The notes under the pieces were generated by a model. It saw nothing but the letters and a program-made list of their open reading frames with translations, had not been told where the DNA came from and ran no database searches. This document shows positions 14,753 through 22,890 of a stretch of 32,035 nt of DNA, one piece after another; the first letter of the stretch is position 1; each line of letters begins with the position of its first letter. The position numbers and the translations under genes are program-made. Source of the DNA: Planctomycetota bacterium (GTDB lineage Bacteria; Planctomycetota; Phycisphaerae; Phycisphaerales; UBA1924); NCBI GenBank assembly GCA_023432465.1, contig JAEYUO010000136.1:1-32035 (forward strand). Reading direction: 5' to 3'.

Positions 14753-15252
14753 TGCGTGGGGCGATCGACGCGGGATCAGCAGCCCGCCCGATGACCTCGG
14801 TACGCTCGACGGCTTTCACGCCACGGCTGCTCATGATGGCAAACACCCAACCAGACTGGACCACCGGCCCCGCGAAGCTCGTCGCGGTCGTCTGTCTCGG
14901 CGGGGCGTGCATGGTCGGACTGGCCTGGTCGATCGCCACGCGCGAGCCCGGCGCGGCGCGGGCAGGCGTGCCGCTCGCCGCGATGCAGGCTCCGCCCGTG
15001 GGCGATGCGGGCGGGGCCGCCCCGGCAGGTGACGCCGTGCCGCGAGTGTCGATCGCCCGACGCATCAACATCAACACGGCCTCAGCCGCCGAACTCGAGC
15101 TGCTGCCCGGCGTTGGGCCGGCCATCGCCCAGCGCATCGTCGAGTTCCGTGACGATCGCGGCCCGTTCCGCAGTCTCAACGACCTGGACCGCGTGAGCGG
15201 GATCGGCCCGCGGCTCATCGAGCGTCTGCGCGACAAGGTCACGCTCGAGTGA
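14752..15252 (+). CDS. Membrane-anchored ComEA-like helix-hairpin-helix protein
   Basis: A 166-residue protein. A single membrane segment (LVAVVCLGGACMVGLAWSIA, about residues 41-60) is followed by an Ala/Gly/Pro-rich linker. A C-terminal pair of helix-hairpin-helix motifs follows: ININTASAAELELLPGVGPAIAQRIVEFRDDRGPF and SLNDLDRVSGIGPRLIERLRDKV. This is the ComEA architecture; ComEA binds incoming double-stranded DNA outside the membrane during uptake. NTASAxELxxLPGxGP is the family signature. The first ATG overlaps the previous stop by one base; ATG 14833 or 14836 would remove a non-conserved leader and may be the true start. No comEC is in view, so competence is only suggested. Confidence 0.85.
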   Translation: MRGAIDAGSAARPMTSVRSTAFTPRLLMMANTQPDWTTGPAKLVAVVCLGGACMVGLAWSIATREPGAARAGVPLAAMQAPPVGDAGGAAPAGDAVPRVSIARRININTASAAELELLPGVGPAIAQRIVEFRDDRGPFRSLNDLDRVSGIGPRLIERLRDKVTLE

Positions 15253-15395
15253 TTTGGGTGGGGGTCGCTCGGCAGGCGCCGACAGCGACGTGCCGCCGCT
15301 AAGATTCGCCGTCATACCTGTGTTCTGCCCGCCGCGACCGGGGTGTTTTCCGGTTCGCCGGCCCGCTCCTGCGCGCTGTGCCCGAAACCGTACCG

Positions 15396-18300
15396 ATGGA
15401 CCTCCTCGCCCATCTCTCCGCCGACCCCGCCGTGCAGCATCTGTGCGCCCAGCTTGCACTGGGGCGCAGGGTCATCGCCCGCGGGTCGCAGGGATCGAGC
15501 ACGGCCTTCGTCGCCGCGGCAATCGCCCGGACGCTGGCGCGGCCTGTCCTGCTGGTCGCGGCCCACCTCGATGAGGCCGATGAAACGCTCGATGAGTTGC
15601 TGGACGCGGGGGTTTCCGCGGCGAGATTCCCCGCGCTGGAAGTGCTCCCCGGCGAGTCGCAGGCAAGCCTCGACCTGTTCGCCGAGCGGCTCGCGATGCT
15701 GCGCGTGCTGCCGGATGAGCCGCCGCAGGTGCTCATCGCGCCGATCCAGGCGCTCATGCAGCCCGTCCCCATACCGGCATCGCTCTCGACACTCTCGACG
15801 ACCATCCGCCGCGGCCAGCGCATCGAGCTCACCAGGCTCACCAAGTGGCTCGTCGATGCCGGCTACTCGCGGCAGGATGCGATCGACGAACCCGGTGACT
15901 TTGCGGTTCGCGGCGGGATCATCGACATCTTCCTGCCCGCGGGGATCGGTCCGACTGTGCGGAGCGCAAAGGGCGCAAGCAGTGGGGGGGCAGGGGGCGG
16001 CGGTGGTGGGGGGGTGCCCGTGCGGCTGGACTTCTTCGGCGATGAGCTGGAGAAACTCAACGAGATCGATATCGACACGATGGCCTCGGATCGCGCGATC
16101 GACGAGGTGGAGATCGTCTGCGCGAGTCTGGAGAAGGTCCTCGCCGATGCCGATGGCGCAAGCAAGGACCGCATCAGTGTCATCGACTACATGAAGGGCG
16201 GTGCAGGCGGCTTCGTGTGCGTCCTCCACGAGACGATGGAACTCGTGGAACAGGCACGCGGTTACTACGAGCGCGTGTCCGATGGCGGCAAGGGCATCTT
16301 CGCGCCGCCCGCGGTGCTCAGCGCGCTTCAGAAGCGATTCCCCTCCCTGGCGGAGGTCAATCAGTTCTCCGGCGGTCGCGGCGGCGGGACGGGCACCGAT
16401 GCCGAGGTCGAGCTCCCGGTGCGGGCGCTGGGCGAACTCCCCAAGGACACCGCCGATGGCATCAGACACCTTGCCGCCGAATTCGTGCACACGCGTGTCG
16501 CAATCTTCTGCCAGAACGATGGCGAACTCTCGCGACTGCGCGAACTGATCGCCGAGCACGCCCCATCCGCGGCATCTCGGCTGGATTCCTCGCGAGCGTT
16601 TGTCAGCCGCGGCTTTGTGTGGGGCGAGGCGGATGTTCTCTCATCGACTTCCTCTCGATCCCTTGATCCCGTAGCCACTTCCTGCATTCTTGTGGTTCCC
16701 TACCACGAGCTGATTCATCGGTTCGAGTCCCGCCGCCGCGGCCCCGGAGGCCTGGGCGGACCCGCGGCCCGCCTGCGTGCCGGGCGGGCGATGGACACGT
16801 TCCTCGACTTTGCGCCGGGCGACTACGTCGTCCACCGCGATCATGGCATCGCGCTCTTCCGCGGCCTCATGCAGATGAAGCCTCGCGAAGTCAAGGCGAA
16901 CGCGCCGATCGTGCTGCCCGGCGAGAAGGCCAAGAAAGGGAAGAAACGCGATGGCCGCGGACTGGCGGAGGCGGATCCGTTCGAGGGCATGGAGGAGTAC
17001 CTCACACTGGAGTTCGATGGCGGCTCGAAGCTGCATGTGCCGTGCACGAAAATCGACCAGGTGCAGAAGTACATCGGCGGGTTCCGCGGCAAGCCGCAGC
17101 TCTCGACGATCGGCGGGACGCGCTGGAAGAATCAGAAAGAACGCGTGTCCGAATCCGTGCGGGACCTCGCCGCCGAAATGCTCCGCGTGCGGGCAGCGCG
17201 CGAGTCATTGCCCGGCGTCCGCTACCCCGCGGATACGACGTGGCAGAAGGAGTTTGAGGAGGAGTTTCCGTACGACGAAACCGAGGACCAGCTCGCCTCG
17301 CTGGCGGAGATCAAGAAGGACATGCAGCGCGAGCGGCCGATGGACCGGCTCCTCTGCGGCGATGTCGGCTACGGCAAAACCGAGCTGGCCATCCGCGCGG
17401 CGTTCAAGGCCGTCGAGTTCGGCAAGCAGGTCGCCGTGCTCGTGCCGACGACCGTGCTGGCCGAGCAGCACGAGCGGACCTTCAAGTCGCGCTTCGCCGA
17501 CTACCCCTTCCGCGTCGAGAGCATCTCCCGCTTCAAGACCACGCAGGAGGTAAACAAGGTCCTCGCCGATCTCCGCAAGGGCCAGGTCGATGTCGTCATC
17601 GGCACGCACCGGCTGCTGAGCAAGGATGTCAAGTTCGCGGACCTGGGACTGGTGGTGATCGACGAAGAGCAGCGCTTCGGCGTGGAGCATAAAGAGCGGC
17701 TGCTCTCGCTGCGAATGACCGTCGATGTGCTCACACTCAGCGCAACGCCCATCCCGCGCACGCTGCACCTCTCGATGCTCGGCCTGCGCGACATCTCCTC
17801 CCTCGCCACGCCCCCGATGGACCGCCGCGCCGTCGTCACCGAGGTCATCCCCTACAACGAACGCCGCATCCAGCAGGCAATCGCCCGCGAGCTTGCCCGC
17901 AACGGCCAGGTCTTCTTCGTGCACAACCGCGTCTACGACATCACCAGCGTTGCGGATGATGTTCAGAAGCTCGCGCCCGATGCCGAGATCGTCATCGGCC
18001 ACGGCCAGATGCCCGATGGCGAGCTTGAGGAGGTCATGCTCAAGTTCATGCGCCGCGATGCGGATGTGCTGGTGAGCACAACGATCATCGAGTCGGGCAT
18101 CGACATCCCGACGGCGAACACCATGATCATCGACGGGGCGGACCGCTTCGGTCTGGCCGATCTGCACCAGCTCCGCGGACGCGTCGGCCGCGGCAAGCAC
18201 CGCGGGTACTGCTACCTGCTCCTCCCCGCCGACCGGCCGATCCCCGAGAAGTCGCTCAAGCGGCTCAAGGCGATCGAGGAGTTCAGCATGCTCGGCGCGG

Positions 18301-18923
18301 GCTTCAAGATCGCGATGCGCGACCTGGAGATCCGCGGCGCGGGCAACATCCTCGGCCCCGAGCAATCCGGCCACATCGCCGCGGTCGGCTACGAGATGTA
18401 CTGCCAGCTCCTCGACCGCGAGGTCAAGACGCTCCGCAACGAGCCGACGCATGTGGCCAGCGAGACGAGCGTTGAGATCGGCATCAGCGGGATGCTGCCC
18501 AAGCCGTACATCCTGTCCGACCAGCGGCGCATGGAGGCGTACCGCCGCATCGCCATCGCCGCGACCCCGGAGGAACTCGCCCGCGTCGATCAGGAGCTCA
18601 AGGACGCCTACGGCGAGCCGCCCGCGGCCGCACGTCGCCTCCTCGATCTCGCTGAACTCCGCGTTCGCGCCAGCGTGCTCCGGATCCGCTCGCTCTCACT
18701 CCGCGGCCAGGACGTCCTGATGCGTGCCAAGCCCAACGACGCTCTGGCCGTCGCCGCGAAGCTGCGGGGCGAGGCATCAACGCCCACCGCCGTCGCCCTC
18801 AGTGTCACGGTGCTCCCGCCCAAGAGCGGCGAAGAGAGCTGCGAGATCTATCTGCGGCCGCCCGCGGCGTACTTGGAGCCGGGCACGTTGCTGGCGGTCC
18901 TGCGGAAGCGGCTGGCGGCGTGA
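15396..18923 (+). CDS. mfd: Transcription-repair coupling factor (Mfd)
   Basis: Mfd is an ATP-driven translocase that removes RNA polymerase stalled at DNA lesions and recruits UvrA. The 1175-residue protein is full length. The N-terminal UvrB-like module contains a glycine-rich stretch near residues 196-207. The RNA polymerase-interacting domain begins about 471 (FAPGDYVVHRDHGIALFRGL) and contains a basic KAKKGKKRDGRG insertion. The helicase core has Walker A CGDVGYGKTELAIRAA near 653, DEEQ near 755, LSATPIPRTLHLSMLG, the RELARNGQVFFVHNRV TRG region, IIESGIDIPTANTMIIDGADRFGLADLHQLRGRVGRGKHRG, and the TRCF C-terminal domain. GTG 15378 is an alternative start six codons upstream; neither start has a clear ribosome site. 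TAAGAT at 15300-15305 may be a -10 box. Confidence 0.97.
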   Translation: MDLLAHLSADPAVQHLCAQLALGRRVIARGSQGSSTAFVAAAIARTLARPVLLVAAHLDEADETLDELLDAGVSAARFPALEVLPGESQASLDLFAERLAMLRVLPDEPPQVLIAPIQALMQPVPIPASLSTLSTTIRRGQRIELTRLTKWLVDAGYSRQDAIDEPGDFAVRGGIIDIFLPAGIGPTVRSAKGASSGGAGGGGGGGVPVRLDFFGDELEKLNEIDIDTMASDRAIDEVEIVCASLEKVLADADGASKDRISVIDYMKGGAGGFVCVLHETMELVEQARGYYERVSDGGKGIFAPPAVLSALQKRFPSLAEVNQFSGGRGGGTGTDAEVELPVRALGELPKDTADGIRHLAAEFVHTRVAIFCQNDGELSRLRELIAEHAPSAASRLDSSRAFVSRGFVWGEADVLSSTSSRSLDPVATSCILVVPYHELIHRFESRRRGPGGLGGPAARLRAGRAMDTFLDFAPGDYVVHRDHGIALFRGLMQMKPREVKANAPIVLPGEKAKKGKKRDGRGLAEADPFEGMEEYLTLEFDGGSKLHVPCTKIDQVQKYIGGFRGKPQLSTIGGTRWKNQKERVSESVRDLAAEMLRVRAARESLPGVRYPADTTWQKEFEEEFPYDETEDQLASLAEIKKDMQRERPMDRLLCGDVGYGKTELAIRAAFKAVEFGKQVAVLVPTTVLAEQHERTFKSRFADYPFRVESISRFKTTQEVNKVLADLRKGQVDVVIGTHRLLSKDVKFADLGLVVIDEEQRFGVEHKERLLSLRMTVDVLTLSATPIPRTLHLSMLGLRDISSLATPPMDRRAVVTEVIPYNERRIQQAIARELARNGQVFFVHNRVYDITSVADDVQKLAPDAEIVIGHGQMPDGELEEVMLKFMRRDADVLVSTTIIESGIDIPTANTMIIDGADRFGLADLHQLRGRVGRGKHRGYCYLLLPADRPIPEKSLKRLKAIEEFSMLGAGFKIAMRDLEIRGAGNILGPEQSGHIAAVGYEMYCQLLDREVKTLRNEPTHVASETSVEIGISGMLPKPYILSDQRRMEAYRRIAIAATPEELARVDQELKDAYGEPPAAARRLLDLAELRVRASVLRIRSLSLRGQDVLMRAKPNDALAVAAKLRGEASTPTAVALSVTVLPPKSGEESCEIYLRPPAAYLEPGTLLAVLRKRLAA

Positions 18924-18954
18924 GCCATCGGCCCTGTTTCGCGTGAGGTGTGCG

Positions 18955-19314
18955 ATGTGGAAGTACAAAGCAAAGTCGGCGAACGGCGACGAGTTTGAAA
19001 TCACCTGCTTGGATCAGGGACGATACCTGTGCCCGATTTGCGCCGGCTCGATGCGGGGAGAGCCGCCATGGCATTGTGGAGGCTTCGATGAACTTGGTAA
19101 CTTCTACAGGACTCGGGATCATCTCCCGGAACCACAGCCCTCCTACACCATATGTGATTCATGCCATGTGGAATATGGCGTCCATGACTGTGTGTGGGAT
19201 TACCCGGGTCGATCGCAAATGGAGATATGGAAGCAGCTTCGTGACCGGTGGATACGTCGCCCGGAAGTTCAAGACGATGCTGCTCGCCGGGCGAGAGAGA
19301 TGTTCGGTGAGTGA
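18955..19314 (+). CDS. Small zinc-ribbon-like hypothetical protein
   Basis: A 119-residue protein I do not recognise. Two CxxC knuckles, CPIC near residue 27 and CDSC near 69, are spaced for one zinc-ribbon fold, with further Cys and His in HCGG and HDC. The C terminus is charged and helical (QMEIWKQLRDRWIRRPEVQDDAARRAREMFG). TGAGG six bases before ATG 18955 is a good ribosome site. Codon use is visibly less GC-rich in the 19080-19220 stretch than in mfd just upstream, hinting at recent acquisition. A nucleic-acid or protein-binding role is possible but not shown. Confidence 0.7.
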   Translation: MWKYKAKSANGDEFEITCLDQGRYLCPICAGSMRGEPPWHCGGFDELGNFYRTRDHLPEPQPSYTICDSCHVEYGVHDCVWDYPGRSQMEIWKQLRDRWIRRPEVQDDAARRAREMFGE

Positions 19315-19371
19315 TGCGCTGCCCGAGGTCATGAGCCCGAACTCGCCGGGGTGAACCACGAACCCGCTTCC

Positions 19372-19414
19372 CCTCTGTTGTCCTCCGCTTGCTCCGCTCC
19401 CTCTGTGTTCCTCT
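19372..19414. repeat. Degenerate CTCTGTG/CCTCCG-type short repeat
   Basis: The gap after the zinc-ribbon gene holds CCTCTGTTGTCCTC, a middle CTTGCTCCGCTC stretch and CCCTCTGTGTTCCTCT, degenerate copies of a pyrimidine-rich unit. Its reverse complement reads like CACAGAGGGAG. A related array lies at 21193-21222 on the other side of the KAP-like gene. Confidence 0.5.
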
Positions 19415-19418
19415 TCAA

Positions 19419-21044
19419 CTACGCCGGCCGCACCCCGCTTGAAAGCTGCCGCACCCTCTCCACTTGCTGCTTCTTGACCGTGTCCAAGACCAGCCTAGGG
19501 ATCCGCCACTGCGCCTGATCCTGCGTCACATTCGAGCAGTGCTCGACGAGGCACTGGTAGAGCATCTTGAACGCATCGCGCGGCTGGTGCATCTGGTCCA
19601 GCGCATCGACGATGTCCTGCCGCGTCACATCTTCGGCGAAGAGGTCGAGCAGCGTGATGGGTGTCGCAGCCGCGCGTGCACCATCATCCGTGCCTGCTGG
19701 AGGCTGCATCAGGCACGCCTGGAGCCGAGCGTTGCACAGGTCGTAGAGCATCGCCCCCGTCCAGCTCAGCCGCTCGATCAGGTTCTGCTTGTCGAGCCGC
19801 GCTTCCTGGAAAAACGCCGCGGACTCGCGGAACAGCGCGTGCCGCAGCTCCATCGGCAGCAGCATCTTGACGCCCAACCCCGACTGCTGGAGGAACTTGT
19901 TGTTGAGCATCGGCCACACGACCGACTTCATGCGCTCGGGGTCACCGGCGATCAGCGTCGGCTCATCAACGCGATCCACAATGATCATGATGCTCGCGTA
20001 GCCGAAGTGCGAGAGCAAGCGGCGGAGCCGATCAAACAGCGAGTAGCGGTGCTCCTCGGACGGCGTCGTCGGCAGCAGCCCGACCTCGAGCATCGACGGA
20101 TCGACCTGCCGGAGCGATCGCGCAAACGACGCATCGCCGCGCCCGCTGATGCGCACCTGGCGCCGCACCTTGTGCCCCAGTCGCAGGTACGACAGCCGGT
20201 CCCACCCCCAGCGCTTCGCAATCACCAGCAGCCACAGCGCCGTCAGCGCGGCAACGCTGTAGATCGCCCAGCCGCCATTGAGATCCAGCTTCCCCTCCGA
20301 GTACGCCCAGTACGCAAGCCCCGCGGGCAGCAACCATCCGAGCATCGCCAGCGAGTTCCAGAGCCACACACGCCCCGGCAGCGGCAGCCGCAGCACGCGG
20401 CGCAGCTTGCGTGTCCGCCGCTCCGCGCCCTCCGCCCGGTCATACACCGCCTGCAGCAGCAATAGCTCCTCGCGTGTCGAGGTGTCCAGCTTGCGGACCG
20501 TCCGCCGCGGCTCGGGCCCAAGGTCCAGCGCGCCCGCTGATCCGCCCGGTGCATCGGGCGATGCCTCGCCCTCCTTCAAAATCGTGTCAACGATCCGCGG
20601 CACAATCAGCGACAGAACCGCATCCATGTGATCCGGCAGACGCATCTTCGCCAGCGCGTCCGGCACGTTGGGCTTGCGCTCGCTCCCCACACGCTCGTTG
20701 AAGCGGTCCAGGATCGGATTCAGCTCGTCATAGGGCACAAGCAGGCAGCGTGCCGAGGGGCTGGCGTCGTTGTAGGCGGCGACACGATCGGCGATCTGCA
20801 GACGCATCGCGGTCTTGCCGCTGCCCTTCTCGCCGAACACGATCGCGGTGGAGGGGCGCGCAAAGTCGCCCAGGATCTTCTCAAAGTCGGAGTGCGTGGT
20901 GAACCCCGTGCCCTGCGCGGAGACATGCCCCCCGGTGGTGCCCAGCGACTCGAGCTTGCGGAAGACGGGGTCCTGCCGGGCCTCTTCGCCGCGGAAGGGG
21001 TTCTCGACAATGCGCCAGTGCTCGAAGAACGTCGAGAGGTTCAT
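19419..21044 (-). CDS. KAP-like P-loop NTPase with two internal membrane helices
   Basis: A 541-residue NTPase. The N terminus MNLSTFFEHWRIVENPFRGEEA resembles a short lead-in seen in AAA-type ATPases. Walker A is GEKGSGKT at about 71-78. Two hydrophobic helices (WNSLAMLGWLLPAGLAYWAY near 225-250 and WAIYSVAALTALWLLVIA near 256-277) lie between Walker A and a Walker B-like IMIIVDRVDE near 352. Membrane helices inserted inside the P-loop domain are the hallmark of KAP NTPases, known in signalling and phage defence. C-terminal helices follow. ATG 21044 has AGGA seven bases upstream; a GTG at 21071 adds nine residues and is not needed. No partner gene lies beside it. Function is unknown, and family assignment rests on this architecture. 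Confidence 0.75.
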   Translation of the reverse strand: MNLSTFFEHWRIVENPFRGEEARQDPVFRKLESLGTTGGHVSAQGTGFTTHSDFEKILGDFARPSTAIVFGEKGSGKTAMRLQIADRVAAYNDASPSARCLLVPYDELNPILDRFNERVGSERKPNVPDALAKMRLPDHMDAVLSLIVPRIVDTILKEGEASPDAPGGSAGALDLGPEPRRTVRKLDTSTREELLLLQAVYDRAEGAERRTRKLRRVLRLPLPGRVWLWNSLAMLGWLLPAGLAYWAYSEGKLDLNGGWAIYSVAALTALWLLVIAKRWGWDRLSYLRLGHKVRRQVRISGRGDASFARSLRQVDPSMLEVGLLPTTPSEEHRYSLFDRLRRLLSHFGYASIMIIVDRVDEPTLIAGDPERMKSVVWPMLNNKFLQQSGLGVKMLLPMELRHALFRESAAFFQEARLDKQNLIERLSWTGAMLYDLCNARLQACLMQPPAGTDDGARAAATPITLLDLFAEDVTRQDIVDALDQMHQPRDAFKMLYQCLVEHCSNVTQDQAQWRIPRLVLDTVKKQQVERVRQLSSGVRPA

Positions 21045-21192
21045 TCGTGAGTCCTGCGGAGCTTGAAACACGAGGTCGCACAGTGTCGCACGGAGCCAAC
21101 CGGGAACAATCGAGCCGGAGTCGGGACAGGCGGAGCCGCGCGGAGGGAGCCGGGATTCGCGCTCCTGTTCAATGCATCTTCCAAGTCTGTAT

Positions 21193-21222
21193 CTCCGTGC
21201 GCCTCAGTGCGCCTCCGTGTCG
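21193..21222. repeat. Three 10-bp tandem units (CTCCGTGCGC type)
   Basis: CTCCGTGCGC, CTCAGTGCGC and CTCCGTGTCG follow one another without gaps, a degenerate 10-base tandem. It lies between the pgm stop and the KAP-like start, and related CACGGAG-like words (GCACGGAG) recur at 21091-21098. Confidence 0.65.
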
Positions 21223-21225
21223 AGC

Positions 21226-22683
21226 TCAATGATCCACCCGGATCCCCAGCATCGGCGCGATCTTCGCCATCGTGGCGTCGAGTGTCTTGCGGTCCTTCGC
21301 CTCAAGGTTCAACCGGAGCAGCGGCTCGGTGTTGCTCTTGCGGACATTGCACCACCACCCCAGCTTGTCGAAGCAGTCGATGGTGACGCCGTCGAGCTCG
21401 TCAACCGTGCCGGAACCGCCGAACTTCTCCTTCAGCGCGGCGAGCGCGGCATCCTTGTCCTCGATGTTGAAGTTCACCTCGCCCGACTGGGCATACTTCT
21501 TCGCCGGCGCGACAAGCTGGCTCATCTTCTTGCCCGACTGCTTCAACATCGTCAGCACCGTCGCCATCGCGATCGCGCCCGAATCCGCGTTGTAGTTCCC
21601 CTGGAAGTAGAAGTGCCCGGAGAGCTCGCCGCCGAACACCGCCTTGTGTTCCGCCATCGCGGCCTTCATGAACACATGCCCCACCCGGCAGCGAACCGGC
21701 TTCCCGCCCAGCTTCGTCACCTCTTCCGCCAGCGCCCGCGTCGATCGCAAGTCATACGTGATCGCCGCCCCCGAGCCCTTGGGGAGCTTCTTCAGGAAGA
21801 ACGCCGCCATCGCCGCCGTCAGGTGGTCGCACCCGACGATCATCCCGTGCTCATCGACGACGACCAGCCGGTCCGCATCGCCATCGAAGCAGATCCCCAG
21901 GTCCGCCTTCTCCGCGACAACCGCCGCCTGGAGCTGCGCCAGGTTCGATGCGACAAGCGGATTGGGCTCGTGCACGAACTCGCCCTTCGAGTTGTCGAAG
22001 TTCAGCGCGATGATGTCCAGGTTTGGGATCGGCGCGCCCGCGCCCGCCGGGAGCTTCTTGTTCGCGCCCGGGATGCCGAACACCATCGGCACCATCGTGC
22101 CCGCCATGCCGTTGGACGCATCGATCACGACCTTGAGCTTGTGGCCGTTGCCGCCGTTCAGATCCAGGAACGAGCGCACGTGCTTGATGTACGCCTCCCA
22201 CAGGTTGCGCTCCTCGCGCCGCCCATGGGCCGACTGCACCGTTGCCTTGTCCACCATCGCGGCGTGCTTTCGCACCTCCGCCAGCCCCGTCGCCTCGCCC
22301 ACGGGCTTGGCCTTGCGCTTGGAAACCTTGAAGCCGTTGTACTGCGGCGGGTTGTGGCTCGCCGTCGTCATCACCCCGCCGGCGCAATCCAGATGATTGA
22401 CCGCGAAGTAAATGAACGACGTATCCACCAGCCCCACATCGATCACGTGTCCGCCATGATCGTTGATCCCCTGCATCAGCATCTTCGAAAGCGCGGGCGA
22501 ACTCTTCCGCATGTCCCGCCCGACCACGATGTTGTGCATCATCGGGCTCGTTTCGCCCGCCGCCGCCGCATCGCTGAGCAGGTACTTCGAGACTCCGAAG
22601 CCGATCTGCCACGCCATCTTCTCATCCAGCGGGTCCGGTGTGGTGCCGCGGATGTCATAGGCCTTGAAGACCTTACCGAGCAT
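21226..22683 (-). CDS. Phosphomannomutase/phosphoglucomutase (alpha-D-phosphohexomutase)
   Basis: Interconverts hexose 1- and 6-phosphates through a phosphoserine, feeding nucleotide-sugar synthesis for polysaccharides and envelope. The 485-residue protein starts FKAYDIRGTTPDPLDE, as in the AlgC/ManB group. The phosphoserine motif GVMTTASHNP lies near 104, the metal-binding FDGDADR near 266, the sugar-recognition GGELSGHFYF near 350, and the C-terminal phosphate loop RKSNTEPLLRLNLEAK. All catalytic residues are present. GGAGG six bases before ATG 22683 fixes the start; the frame upstream to 22839 is not coding. A good promoter lies 64 bases upstream. Specificity for mannose or glucose cannot be read from sequence alone. 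Confidence 0.95.
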   Translation of the reverse strand: MLGKVFKAYDIRGTTPDPLDEKMAWQIGFGVSKYLLSDAAAAGETSPMMHNIVVGRDMRKSSPALSKMLMQGINDHGGHVIDVGLVDTSFIYFAVNHLDCAGGVMTTASHNPPQYNGFKVSKRKAKPVGEATGLAEVRKHAAMVDKATVQSAHGRREERNLWEAYIKHVRSFLDLNGGNGHKLKVVIDASNGMAGTMVPMVFGIPGANKKLPAGAGAPIPNLDIIALNFDNSKGEFVHEPNPLVASNLAQLQAAVVAEKADLGICFDGDADRLVVVDEHGMIVGCDHLTAAMAAFFLKKLPKGSGAAITYDLRSTRALAEEVTKLGGKPVRCRVGHVFMKAAMAEHKAVFGGELSGHFYFQGNYNADSGAIAMATVLTMLKQSGKKMSQLVAPAKKYAQSGEVNFNIEDKDAALAALKEKFGGSGTVDELDGVTIDCFDKLGWWCNVRKSNTEPLLRLNLEAKDRKTLDATMAKIAPMLGIRVDH

Positions 22684-22753
22684 GAAGGGCCTCCGTGAAG
22701 TGGTACGGGGAGGTGAAGGGGGTTCAGGGATTGGCAGTTCGGTCGTGACGGCT

Positions 22754-22782
22754 AGCCTAGCGTCGCACGGCCGATCTGTCAT
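22754..22782 (-). promoter_or_regulatory. Promoter of the phosphohexomutase gene
   Basis: On the minus strand, -35 ATGACA (22777-22782, five of six) and -10 TAGGCT (22754-22759) are exactly 17 bases apart. The predicted leader is about 64 bases and ends in a GGAGG site. Confidence 0.6.
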
Positions 22783-22890
22783 TCCTGTTCGGATTGTGGA
22801 CGGATCTGTTTCGCGCCTTTCCCGGCGGAACTTCCACATTCCCCGCGCGATCCGCTCCTCGATCGCCGCGAGCCCGTTCTCCGCTCGCCC

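Noticed and set aside
19464..20465. 333-residue plus-strand open frame between repeat patches
   Set aside because: Antisense of the KAP-like gene, Arg/Gln/His-rich, no motifs.
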